A DNA stretch of 5,354 nt from an uncultured Paracoccaceae bacterium (GTDB lineage Bacteria; Pseudomonadota; Alphaproteobacteria; Rhodobacterales; Rhodobacteraceae): assembly GCA_937927885.1 (NCBI GenBank), contig CALEZJ010000488.1:1-5354 (forward strand). Direction: 5' to 3'. Both the position numbers and the translations under genes were made by a program. Of this stretch, positions 1 to 5,354 are shown piece after piece (positions within the stretch are counted from its first letter, which is position 1; every line of letters begins with the position of its first letter). The notes under the pieces are model-generated. The model was not told where the DNA came from and did not search any database. It saw only the letters and a list, made by a program, of their open reading frames with translations.

Positions 1-42
1 TGGCGCCTATGCCAAGACCTGGAGGTGCCCCCTTGGACCTGA
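1..42 (+). CDS. possible 3' end of an upstream gene (ubiU candidate), truncated by window edge
   Basis: Frame 1 is open from the left edge to a TGA at 40-42, giving a 13-residue tail. It would overlap the ubiV start at 33 by ten bases, an arrangement typical of translationally coupled partners. In known genomes ubiV usually sits directly behind ubiU, whose product is its heterodimer partner, so this could be the ubiU C-terminus. The tail is too short to recognise by sequence. The upstream gene could equally have ended before the window, so this is a weak positional call. Confidence 0.25.
   Translation, partial: WRLCQDLEVPPWT
21..27 (+). promoter_or_regulatory. ribosome binding site deciding a TTG start for ubiV
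   Basis: GGAGGTG at 21-27 is a near-perfect Shine-Dalgarno sequence ending five bases before TTG at 33-35. The in-frame ATG at 9-11 lies upstream of this site and has only eight bases before it in the window, so the Shine-Dalgarno sequence would fall inside its coding region. The TTG is therefore the better start. Confidence 0.7.
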
Positions 43-932
43 CCGTAGGCCCCAATGCCTTTTTCTGGAGCGCCGAGGCTGTGCGCGCCTTCTATGCGGA
101 CGTAGCAATCGCACCGGTGGCACGGGTCGTGATCGGAGAATGGGTCTGCTCAAAACGGCTGCCGTTCTGGCAAGACGAAATCCCCGGCGCGATCGAGGCG
201 TTGCTGAACGCAGGCAAGGAGGTTGCGGTCACCTCGCTAGCACTCGTGACGCTGAAGCGCGAACGCAGGCTGACCGCAGATCTGGCCCGGTTGGGGCTGC
301 CCGTCGAGGTGAACGACCTCAGCGCGCTGCATTCCATTCCCTCGGGGACGCCCTTTTGGGTGGGGCCGATGGTGAATGTCTATAACGAGGGCACGCTGAA
401 CTGGCTCGCCCGGCGCGGTGCCACGCGCATTTGCCTTCCGCCTGAACTGCCACTGGCCTCGGTTGCTGCTCTGGCACGGGCGGGTGCAGAGGCAGGGGTG
501 GCCATCGAGGTCTGGGGCCACGGCCGCGCGCCCCTCGCCATTTCGGGGCGATGCTATCACGCGCGCCTGCACGACCGCGCCAAGGACAGCTGCCAGTTCG
601 TCTGCGAGAACGACCCTGACGGACGTGACGTAGAAACGCTGGACGGGCAGGCCTTTCTGGCGGTGAACGGGGTTCAGACGCTCAGCCACTCGACAGTCAG
701 CATGGCCCATCAGTTCGAAGGGCTGCGCGAGGCGGGGGTTGCCGCCCTGCGCCTGTCGCCGCAATCGCAAGGATTTGCGGCGGTTTGCGACGGCTGGGCC
801 GCTCGGCTGAATTCCGGCTTGTCCGCCGGGGATCTGGAAGCGCGGCTGCGTCCGCTCGTGCCCGGTGGTCGGCTATCGGACGGGTTTGTAGCGGGGCCCG
901 TCGGAGCCTCTTGGTCTGCCGATGCGACCTGA
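33..932 (+). CDS. ubiV: UbiV, U32-family Fe-S protein of O2-independent ubiquinone biosynthesis
   Basis: UbiV forms a cytosolic heterodimer with UbiU. Together with UbiT the pair carries out the ring hydroxylations of ubiquinone synthesis without O2. From the TTG start the protein has 299 residues, close to the usual length, and begins MDLTVGP, matching the characteristic N-terminus of the family. Four cysteines fit the known [4Fe-4S] ligand set: C39 in EWVCSKR, then C174, C187 and C191 (SGRCY, then DSCQFVC). The 13- and 4-residue spacings and the first position agree with the E. coli protein as I remember it. The NVYNEGTL segment and the GVQTLS segment near residue 215 are further family marks. 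An in-frame ATG at 9 would add eight residues (MPRPGGAP), but the strong Shine-Dalgarno at 21-27 and the family N-terminus favour TTG. Its presence suggests a facultative anaerobe or denitrifier that makes quinone under anoxia. No FNR-type box is visible, so the promoter probably lies upstream of the window. The gene is convergent with the catabolic block. Confidence 0.93.
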   Translation: MDLTVGPNAFFWSAEAVRAFYADVAIAPVARVVIGEWVCSKRLPFWQDEIPGAIEALLNAGKEVAVTSLALVTLKRERRLTADLARLGLPVEVNDLSALHSIPSGTPFWVGPMVNVYNEGTLNWLARRGATRICLPPELPLASVAALARAGAEAGVAIEVWGHGRAPLAISGRCYHARLHDRAKDSCQFVCENDPDGRDVETLDGQAFLAVNGVQTLSHSTVSMAHQFEGLREAGVAALRLSPQSQGFAAVCDGWAARLNSGLSAGDLEARLRPLVPGGRLSDGFVAGPVGASWSADAT

Positions 933-948
933 TGAACCCTGAGACCGC

Positions 949-969
949 AAAGGCCGCTCCACGGCGTTT
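949..969. terminator. weak bidirectional hairpin between convergent genes
   Basis: In the 43-bp gap between ubiV and the RraA-like gene, AAAGGCCG (949-956) and CGGCGTTT (962-969) form an inverted repeat around the five-base loop CTCCA. There is one G-G mismatch in the stem. A short T run falls on the 3' side on both strands, so it could stop transcription from either direction. The GC stem is only 4 bp and the T tract only three bases. Either it is a poor intrinsic terminator or the resemblance is chance. Confidence 0.3.
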
Positions 970-975
970 CCCGGA

Positions 976-1668
976 TCAGGTGCGGGCACGTTCAAACGCA
1001 GTCCATGCCGCCTCGAAGGCGGCAAAGTCGAATCCCGGCGCTCGTGCGGGGCCAAGAACGAGGCGCTCGGTCTCGTGCAGCCGCCGGATCGCGCTGGCGA
1101 GGGCAGGGATCACCCCCGTTGGCACGACCAACGCTCCATGCCGGTCGGCATGGATCAGATCGCCCTGTCGCACCTCCAGCCCCATCACGCGTACCGGTTC
1201 GCCGATAGAGAGCACATGCACGAAGCCATGGCTGGGGCCGATGCTGCCGGCGATGACCGGAAATCCGGGTGGCAGGTCGCCAAGATCGCGCACGACGCCG
1301 TTGGTCAATGCGCCTGCGATGCCGAACCCCTTGTGCACCGTTGCATTGATCTCGCCCCAATAGGCACCCATGCAACTGGGGTAGTCTAGGTCTTCGATCA
1401 CCGCGATCGAGGGCTTCGGAGCATCATGCATGGCCTTGTAATAGGCCATTCGGCGGGCGCGGATCACTTCGGGCGGCTCGGTTGGCGGGGCGAGCGCAGC
1501 GATCTGGGCGGTGGCGGCAAATCCGACAACGGCCCGCCCGGGCTCGGTGCATACCATTGTGCCGCGCGTGAACGCTGCAAATCCACGCCGACCCTGCACG
1601 ACCTCGATGGCGTTGCAGACGGTGGGCGTATCGACCCGCGTCAGAAGGTCCAGAAGCTCGGTATCCAT
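976..1668 (-). CDS. RraA-like / 4-hydroxy-4-methyl-2-oxoglutarate (HMG) aldolase family protein
   Basis: This 230-residue protein has the RraA/HMG-aldolase fold. Characterised enzymes of the family are class II, metal-dependent pyruvate aldolases that cleave HMG or carboxy-hydroxyadipate and also decarboxylate oxaloacetate; RraA itself instead inhibits RNase E. Visible marks are DTPTVCNAIE at 13-22, WGEI at 104-107, the active-site stretch TNGVVRDLGD at 122-131 (R127 for pyruvate, D128 for the metal, D131 in the second acidic position) and GDLIHADRHGALVVP at 169-183. Keeping R127, D128 and the following acid favours an enzyme over a pure RNase regulator. The start at 1668 is supported by GGAGG at 1673-1677, four bases upstream, and by the TGATG overlap with the hydrolase gene. 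The open frame runs on to 1950, but that extension is a shadow of the hydrolase. The gene is the last of the block and probably acts on a product of the upstream enzymes. The natural substrate cannot be read from sequence. Confidence 0.9.
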   Translation of the reverse strand: MDTELLDLLTRVDTPTVCNAIEVVQGRRGFAAFTRGTMVCTEPGRAVVGFAATAQIAALAPPTEPPEVIRARRMAYYKAMHDAPKPSIAVIEDLDYPSCMGAYWGEINATVHKGFGIAGALTNGVVRDLGDLPPGFPVIAGSIGPSHGFVHVLSIGEPVRVMGLEVRQGDLIHADRHGALVVPTGVIPALASAIRRLHETERLVLGPARAPGFDFAAFEAAWTAFERART

Positions 1669-2354
1669 CAATCCTCCAGCCAGCGGAGCAGAGCCGCTGT
1701 CGTTTCCGTGGGGCGTTCCAGCGGGGGCAGGTGGCCCGCGCCCTCGACAATGACCAGACGCGACTGCGGCATCAGGCGGTGCATGAGATCGTGTCGGTCC
1801 CGAGGGCAAAGCCGGTCCTTCGCTCCCATCAGCACCAACGCCGGACCGCCAAAGGCCGCCAGCACCTCCTGCCGGTCGGCCCGGTCGCGCAGCGCGCGTG
1901 ATTGCCGGGCAAAGACCTGTGGACCCAACGCCAGCGCCATGTCCATGCACAGATCCCGCGTCGCAGTATCGGCGGGGTCGGCCAGGTAGTTCGGCACCAT
2001 TTCGTCACGCATTACGGTCTGAAGGCCGCCGCTGAGCACATGCGCAATCTGCGGATCGCGGCGGGCCTGGACCTCGGGCAACTCGGCGCGTGGGTTGGTA
2101 TCGAGCAGCGCCAGGCGTTCGACACGCTCTGGCGCCTGCGCCAGCACCTCCATCGCCAGGATGCCCCCCATGCTGAGGCCGGCCAGCGCAAAGCAGGGAG
2201 GGGCCCCGGCCAGCAGGTCGCGGGCCAGGTCGGCCATCGTCTCGGCGCTTGTAGGCAGGTAGTGCAGTACCGGGCGCGGCAGCAAGGTGGCCGGAAAGCC
2301 ACGCCAGAGGCGCGCGTCGCACATCATTCCGGGGATCAGAACCAGAGGTGTCAT
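1668..2354 (-). CDS. alpha/beta-fold hydrolase
   Basis: This is a compact 228-residue serine hydrolase with no signal peptide, so presumably cytosolic. The core strand and oxyanion region is LVLIPGMMCD at 4-13. The nucleophile elbow GLSMGG at 59-64 places the catalytic serine at S61. The acid is probably D180 in MGAKDRLCP, and the catalytic histidine is H208 in EGAGHLPPLE. The cap between about 110 and 165 is short. The family covers C-C bond hydrolases of ring-fission products, esterases, enol-lactone hydrolases and others, so the reaction cannot be assigned from motifs. The gene starts 7 bp after the cupin gene stops and has no clear Shine-Dalgarno of its own close to the ATG, which suggests coupled translation. 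Its TGA overlaps the ATG of the RraA-like gene by one base. In context it could cleave a product of the cupin enzyme or release the free acid used by the RraA-like protein. Confidence 0.92.
   Translation of the reverse strand: MTPLVLIPGMMCDARLWRGFPATLLPRPVLHYLPTSAETMADLARDLLAGAPPCFALAGLSMGGILAMEVLAQAPERVERLALLDTNPRAELPEVQARRDPQIAHVLSGGLQTVMRDEMVPNYLADPADTATRDLCMDMALALGPQVFARQSRALRDRADRQEVLAAFGGPALVLMGAKDRLCPRDRHDLMHRLMPQSRLVIVEGAGHLPPLERPTETTAALLRWLED
1673..1677 (-). promoter_or_regulatory. ribosome binding site setting the start of the RraA-like gene
   Basis: GGAGG on the minus strand sits inside the last codons of the hydrolase gene, four bases before the ATG at 1668. It selects this ATG over the long upstream extension of the same frame (to 1950). 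Confidence 0.7.
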
Positions 2355-2361
2355 GCCGGGT

Positions 2362-3330
2362 TCAAAGCAGCCTTCCGGTGGTTCCCGCCGGATCGGCGGT
2401 ATTCATGACCCGATAGAGACTGGATTCGCCGGTCATGCTGGGCGCGAGGGAATGTTCCAGCCCCGGCGGGATTGCCGCCGTGTCGCCGGGATTCAGCACC
2501 GTCGTGCCGCCCGACCAGGTCAACCGCCAATGGCCCCGCATCGGCATCAGGACCTCATGGCAGGTCAAGGTATAGGGCGTGTCGGGGATCGAGGTTCGGG
2601 ACAGAAGTTCGACCTCGAACCCGGGCCGGTCGCGCAGTTTACCCTGCGGACCGATCACCTTGGCAGGTTGGCGATCGGACAAGGCCATAAGGTCCCAGTA
2701 GCGCGCGACATGGTTGGGGATCACCTCGGCGGTCGTGGGCTCGGGGAAGGCCTTCAGTTCCTCGTCGGTCAGCAAGGGCATCGGTCCTACGCCCTCGGGC
2801 AGGTGTTGGCCCTTCTTGGTGTCATAGAGCCTTCCGTTCGCACCCAGAACCAGGCCGTAGTTCTTCGCGTCGGTAATCACTTGCGGCGCCCAGACCACAC
2901 CGCCCCCGGCGTCATCCCCCCCGAGGATTGCCATGATCATCCCATAGTCGGTTCCGACATTCTCGAAGGCGCGGAAGATCCCGGTGGGAATGTTGAAGAT
3001 GTCGCCTTCCTCGGCGATGAACTCGCCCGCGTTGCCCCAGCGACCCCAGAAGAACCGCCAACGCCCTTTCAGGACGAAGAACACCTCGGCGGTGCGATGC
3101 GAATGCAGGCTGTTCCGGCAGCCGGGTGGCTGGCCGGCGGCGCCGATGTTGAAGCCGGGGGTGTCCACGATATGCACGTGTTGATCGGCCGCTTCGGAGA
3201 CGCCGCCGCCGATGATGGTGAAGTTTTCCTTTTGGTTCGATCCCGGCGTATGGGCGTCGATGAAGGCGGTCCTGCACGGCCTCAGGTCGCCGTAACGTAC
3301 GATGCGCCTTTCCATCAGTTCGGGGGTCAT
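2362..3330 (-). CDS. two-cupin-domain protein, gentisate-dioxygenase-like superfamily
   Basis: This 322-residue bicupin is about the size of ring-cleaving gentisate/salicylate dioxygenases. In cupin 1 (about 60-135), motif 1 is a perfect G-X5-HXH-X3-E-X6-G: G70, H76, H78, E82, G89. Motif 2 runs G109, P115, G117 to N124 but has R120 (IFRAFENVG) where the usual metal histidine stands. In cupin 2 (about 250-315), motif 1 has lost the HXH pair and keeps only H258/E259 and G266. Motif 2 is intact with H293 (PPGLEH). An HHE metal site in cupin 1 is therefore possible, but the standard three-histidine dioxygenase site is not present. I recall FRxFENVG as a recurring motif in uncharacterised cupins, so this may be a family trait and not a defect. 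The start is supported by AAGGAA at 3337-3342. The gene lies 12 bp behind the regulator gene and 7 bp ahead of the hydrolase. It may be a dioxygenase, isomerase or other cupin enzyme; a ring-cleaving role is inference only. Confidence 0.88.
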   Translation of the reverse strand: MTPELMERRIVRYGDLRPCRTAFIDAHTPGSNQKENFTIIGGGVSEAADQHVHIVDTPGFNIGAAGQPPGCRNSLHSHRTAEVFFVLKGRWRFFWGRWGNAGEFIAEEGDIFNIPTGIFRAFENVGTDYGMIMAILGGDDAGGGVVWAPQVITDAKNYGLVLGANGRLYDTKKGQHLPEGVGPMPLLTDEELKAFPEPTTAEVIPNHVARYWDLMALSDRQPAKVIGPQGKLRDRPGFEVELLSRTSIPDTPYTLTCHEVLMPMRGHWRLTWSGGTTVLNPGDTAAIPPGLEHSLAPSMTGESSLYRVMNTADPAGTTGRLL

Positions 3331-3336
3331 GGTCTG

Positions 3337-3343
3337 TTCCTTT
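3337..3343 (-). promoter_or_regulatory. ribosome binding site of the bicupin gene, merged with the stop of the regulator gene
   Basis: The minus strand reads TGAAAGGAACAGACC directly before the ATG at 3330. The AAAGGAA Shine-Dalgarno (3343-3337) shares its first A with the TGA stop of the GlxA-type gene (3345-3343). Ribosomes ending the regulator gene would stop on top of the next initiation site, which suggests coupling. Confidence 0.6.
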
Positions 3344-4449
3344 CAGTGGATTGCGTCACGGCTGACAGAGCCGGTCGACGGATTCGGAGGGTGGGAGGCG
3401 GGGCAGGTGGCGACCCAGCTGCGCCGGTAGTCGCGTGGCAGAACGCCATAGCGGTCACGAAAACGGCGCGAGAAGCTCTGCGCGCTGCTGAAGCCTGCGG
3501 CGAGTGCGACCTCGCTGACCGGAAGATCGGTTTCGGCGAGCAAGGCATAGGCGCGCGACAGCCGCATCTCGACCAGCATTTGCAGAGGACTGCGCCCGGT
3601 GTGACGGCGAAACAGCCGCTCGAGATGACGTGTCGAGATGCCGACCCGTCGCGCCATGAGAGCCGGGCGAAGATCAGATTCAAGGTTGGCGGCCATGAAG
3701 TCGATCGTTGTGGTCAAGGCGCGGCTGCGGTTGCCATAGACTGCGGCTGCGGTGGTGCGCTGCGGCGCATCCGGCGCTTCGGCTCGGGCATGCATGCACA
3801 TGTCCGCGACATAGACCGCCAGTTCGCGCCCGTGGTTTCGTTCGATGATCTCCAGCATCATGTCGGTTGCCGCATAGCCGCCACCGCAGGACAGCAGGCC
3901 CTGATCCATGACGTAGCGACGCGGTGTCGGCCGCAGATCGGGGAAGGTTTCGCAGAAGGCCGTTCGGTTTTCCCAATGCAGGGTAAAGGCACGACCCCGC
4001 AGAACCCCGGCGCGCGCCAGCGCGAACACCCCGGCGCAGAGGCTTCCTACCCCGCCACCGTGCTGGACATGCCGCCGCAACCAGGCGACCACCGGGGCAT
4101 CGATCGAGTCCTGCACCCGCACGCCGGAACAGACCATTACCAGTGCCGTTCGCGGCAGGTCGGCCAGCGCAAGGTCTGGTTGCAGTGTGATCCCGTTCGA
4201 ACAGCGCACGGGTGCGCCGTCAGCGGAAACCGTAAACCAGCGGTACAACGCCGCTCCCGCGCCCTGATTGGCCACCCTCAGTGGTTCGATCATGCCGCTG
4301 AGTGCAAGCATCGTCGCGTTGGGTAGCAGCAGGATGTAGTAATCCTGTGGTGACGTCGGGACAGCAACGCGAATCCGGTGCGAGGCTGGAGGCACGAAGC
4401 CATAGTCCGCCTCCTGCGGTGTGCTGCTCTGATCAAGACCCCAAGCCAT
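3343..4449 (-). CDS. GlxA-family transcriptional regulator (DJ-1/PfpI domain plus AraC-type HTH)
   Basis: From the ATG at 4449 the protein has 368 residues. An N-terminal DJ-1/PfpI-like sensor spans about 35-210, with the nucleophile-elbow-like GSLCAGVFALA (C138) and H158 in FTLHWE. A C-terminal AraC/XylS DNA-binding domain spans about 250-345. Its first helix-turn-helix lies around ALMARRVGISTRHLERLF and the second around VALAAGFSSAQSFSRRF, ending in the typical YGVLPRDYRR. The EPLRVAN and LYRWFTVSADG segments at 55-77 resemble regulators of the GbdR/CdhR type, which sense glycine betaine, carnitine and related amines, so a small amine or metabolite ligand is plausible. The open frame extends to 4584, but that part overlaps the end of the SnoaL-like gene. 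The ATG at 4449 has GGGA six bases upstream (4459-4456). The gene lies inside the operon, which suggests local, probably ligand-dependent, activation of the block and of itself. No operator could be identified. Confidence 0.93.
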   Translation of the reverse strand: MAWGLDQSSTPQEADYGFVPPASHRIRVAVPTSPQDYYILLLPNATMLALSGMIEPLRVANQGAGAALYRWFTVSADGAPVRCSNGITLQPDLALADLPRTALVMVCSGVRVQDSIDAPVVAWLRRHVQHGGGVGSLCAGVFALARAGVLRGRAFTLHWENRTAFCETFPDLRPTPRRYVMDQGLLSCGGGYAATDMMLEIIERNHGRELAVYVADMCMHARAEAPDAPQRTTAAAVYGNRSRALTTTIDFMAANLESDLRPALMARRVGISTRHLERLFRRHTGRSPLQMLVEMRLSRAYALLAETDLPVSEVALAAGFSSAQSFSRRFRDRYGVLPRDYRRSWVATCPASHPPNPSTGSVSRDAIH

Positions 4450-4477
4450 TGCAATTCCCAACCCGGTTCCGACCCGC

Positions 4478-5354
4478 TCAGCGCGTGGCGAGCAGGATCT
4501 GTTTCCAGATCGCGACTTCGTCATAGAGCGTGAATTCGCGGCGCAGGCCGATGCCGCCGGGCCCAAAGGGGCCGAATTCGGCATGGCTTATTCCCATGAC
4601 ATGGACGCGAGCGCCCGTTGGCGCACCGAAAGCGCCCCATCCCTCGTGAAGGCCATCCAGCGACCAACGGATCGCGGCGCGCGGCGACATCATGCCGCCG
4701 TCCATGCCGATGCGGTGGTGGATGCGGAATTCGGCGTTCGGAAAAGCCGACCGAAGTCCGATCCAGAACCGAGTCACAGCATCGCGCCCGATCGCGGTGG
4801 TGGCCCCGGCATACTCCCCGATCACCGCGCGGTCGTAGTCGGAGTGGATGACCGCGAAATCCTTGTCCATGATGCGCGACAACAGGGTTTCATAGCGAAG
4901 ACCCCAGGCATTGTCGTTTCCGACGCCCCGGTAATCGCCAGGAACGTCCACTTCGGGCGTGAAGGGACGGGTCGCGCGGGACGCTCCACCTTCGCGGTCG
5001 ATCAGGTGACCGGCATAGTCGCGCGGGTCCAGGCCCAGTTGCCGCACCATGCCGCCATAGTCGCGCACCAGCCATTCGTCAAAGATCGTATCCGCGCGTG
5101 CGGCGCAATCGGCGATGACGCGGACAACCCAATGCTTGCCGGTCGCTGGGCCAAAGGCCCCGTCCTGCGTGTGGGTGGCCCGCGTCAGCAGACGATGCGA
5201 CGACAGCAGCCCGGTCTCGTGTTCGGACCAGATCACATCCTCGCCCAGCAACTCGCGGTCGGGGAATTCGTGGATGGTCGCCATCGTCGAGGCCATGACC
5301 TGCGCATTGCCCCGTTGCACCCCCATGGGTGAGCGCACTGGTATGTCTTCACTG
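4478..5354 (-). CDS. tandem SnoaL/NTF2-like domain protein (polyketide-cyclase-like), 5' end beyond window
   Basis: The frame is open through the right edge. A GTG at 5338 is possible, but codons before it (SEDIP then VRSPMGVQRG) continue without a stop and read like the middle of a SnoaL domain, so the true start is very likely outside the window. Using GTG 5338 as residue 1, the remainder of domain 1 is about 1-115 (FPDRELLGEDVIW, then ADCAARADTIFDEWLVRDYG). A linker follows. A complete second NTF2-like domain is about 145-286, starting YETLLSRIMDKDF and including IGRDAVTRFW, HHRIGMDGG and the closing strand EFTLYDEVAIWKQILL. SnoaL-type folds include ester cyclases, isomerases, dehydratases and non-catalytic binding proteins, so the reaction is unassigned. 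The gene ends 28 bp before the regulator and is the first visible member of the block. The duplication of the fold in one chain suggests an intramolecular pseudo-dimer, since single-domain SnoaL proteins usually form oligomers. Confidence 0.85.
   Translation of the reverse strand, partial: SEDIPVRSPMGVQRGNAQVMASTMATIHEFPDRELLGEDVIWSEHETGLLSSHRLLTRATHTQDGAFGPATGKHWVVRVIADCAARADTIFDEWLVRDYGGMVRQLGLDPRDYAGHLIDREGGASRATRPFTPEVDVPGDYRGVGNDNAWGLRYETLLSRIMDKDFAVIHSDYDRAVIGEYAGATTAIGRDAVTRFWIGLRSAFPNAEFRIHHRIGMDGGMMSPRAAIRWSLDGLHEGWGAFGAPTGARVHVMGISHAEFGPFGPGGIGLRREFTLYDEVAIWKQILLATR

Noticed and set aside
785..1363. A plus-strand open frame spanning the ubiV end and the RraA-like gene
   Set aside because: It runs through the convergent junction and overlaps two recognised genes. 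It is Arg/Ser/Pro-rich with no family resemblance.
1669..1950. N-terminal extension of the RraA-like frame up to 1950
   Set aside because: The extra 94 residues are low-complexity Gly/Ala/Pro/Arg sequence overlapping the hydrolase. The family N-terminus and a good Shine-Dalgarno point to the ATG at 1668.
2287..4326. A 679-codon plus-strand open frame antisense to the bicupin and regulator genes
   Set aside because: It lies exactly opposite two well-recognised proteins in GC-rich DNA, where antisense frames often stay open because of third-position GC bias. Its translation is rich in Arg, Gly, Gln and His, has no recognisable domain, and crosses a gene boundary.
4450..4584. N-terminal extension of the regulator frame up to 4584
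   Set aside because: It overlaps the end of the SnoaL-like gene, and its 45 residues are unlike any GlxA N-terminus. ATG 4449 with GGGA upstream fits better.
4583..5332. A 249-codon plus-strand open frame opposite the SnoaL-like gene
   Set aside because: It is antisense to a clearly recognisable NTF2-like protein, has no domain of its own, and has shadow-like Arg/His/Gly-rich composition.
5336..5338. GTG as the true start of the SnoaL-like protein
   Set aside because: The frame stays open to the window edge, and the first visible residues correspond to the middle of a SnoaL domain, so the start is most likely outside the window.

Overview
The window is GC-rich DNA, by eye somewhere above 60%. 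It is densely coding and most consistent with an alphaproteobacterium of the Rhodobacterales (Paracoccus/Rhodobacter/Roseobacter-like). That placement is an inference from base composition, from the ubiV gene of the anaerobic ubiquinone pathway, and from the general look of the proteins. No rRNA, tRNA, CRISPR, transposon or repeat array was seen.

Layout. The left end (33-932, + strand) holds ubiV, which encodes a U32-family Fe-S protein of the O2-independent ubiquinone hydroxylation route. It is probably the second gene of a ubiUV pair, because a short open stretch that may be the end of the upstream gene runs into it. A 43-bp convergent junction (933-975) with a weak hairpin follows.

Everything to the right lies on the minus strand and reads as one compact five-gene block. 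In transcription order it is: a two-domain SnoaL/NTF2-like protein (4478 to beyond the right edge, 5' end missing), a GlxA-type AraC regulator (3343-4449), a two-cupin protein distantly resembling gentisate dioxygenases (2362-3330), a small alpha/beta hydrolase (1668-2354), and an RraA/HMG-aldolase-like protein (976-1668). The gaps are 28, 12 and 7 bp, and the last pair overlaps by one base (TGATG), so co-transcription and coupled translation are likely.

The block looks like a small catabolic module with its own regulator. Possible roles are ring opening or oxidation (cupin), C-C or ester hydrolysis (alpha/beta hydrolase), retro-aldol or decarboxylation chemistry yielding pyruvate-type products (RraA-like), and a SnoaL-fold protein acting on an early intermediate. 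The substrate cannot be read from the sequence. The regulator resembles the GbdR/CdhR type that senses quaternary amines, which is a hint only. The gene combination and the incomplete metal-ligand sets of the bicupin are the parts most worth a second look.
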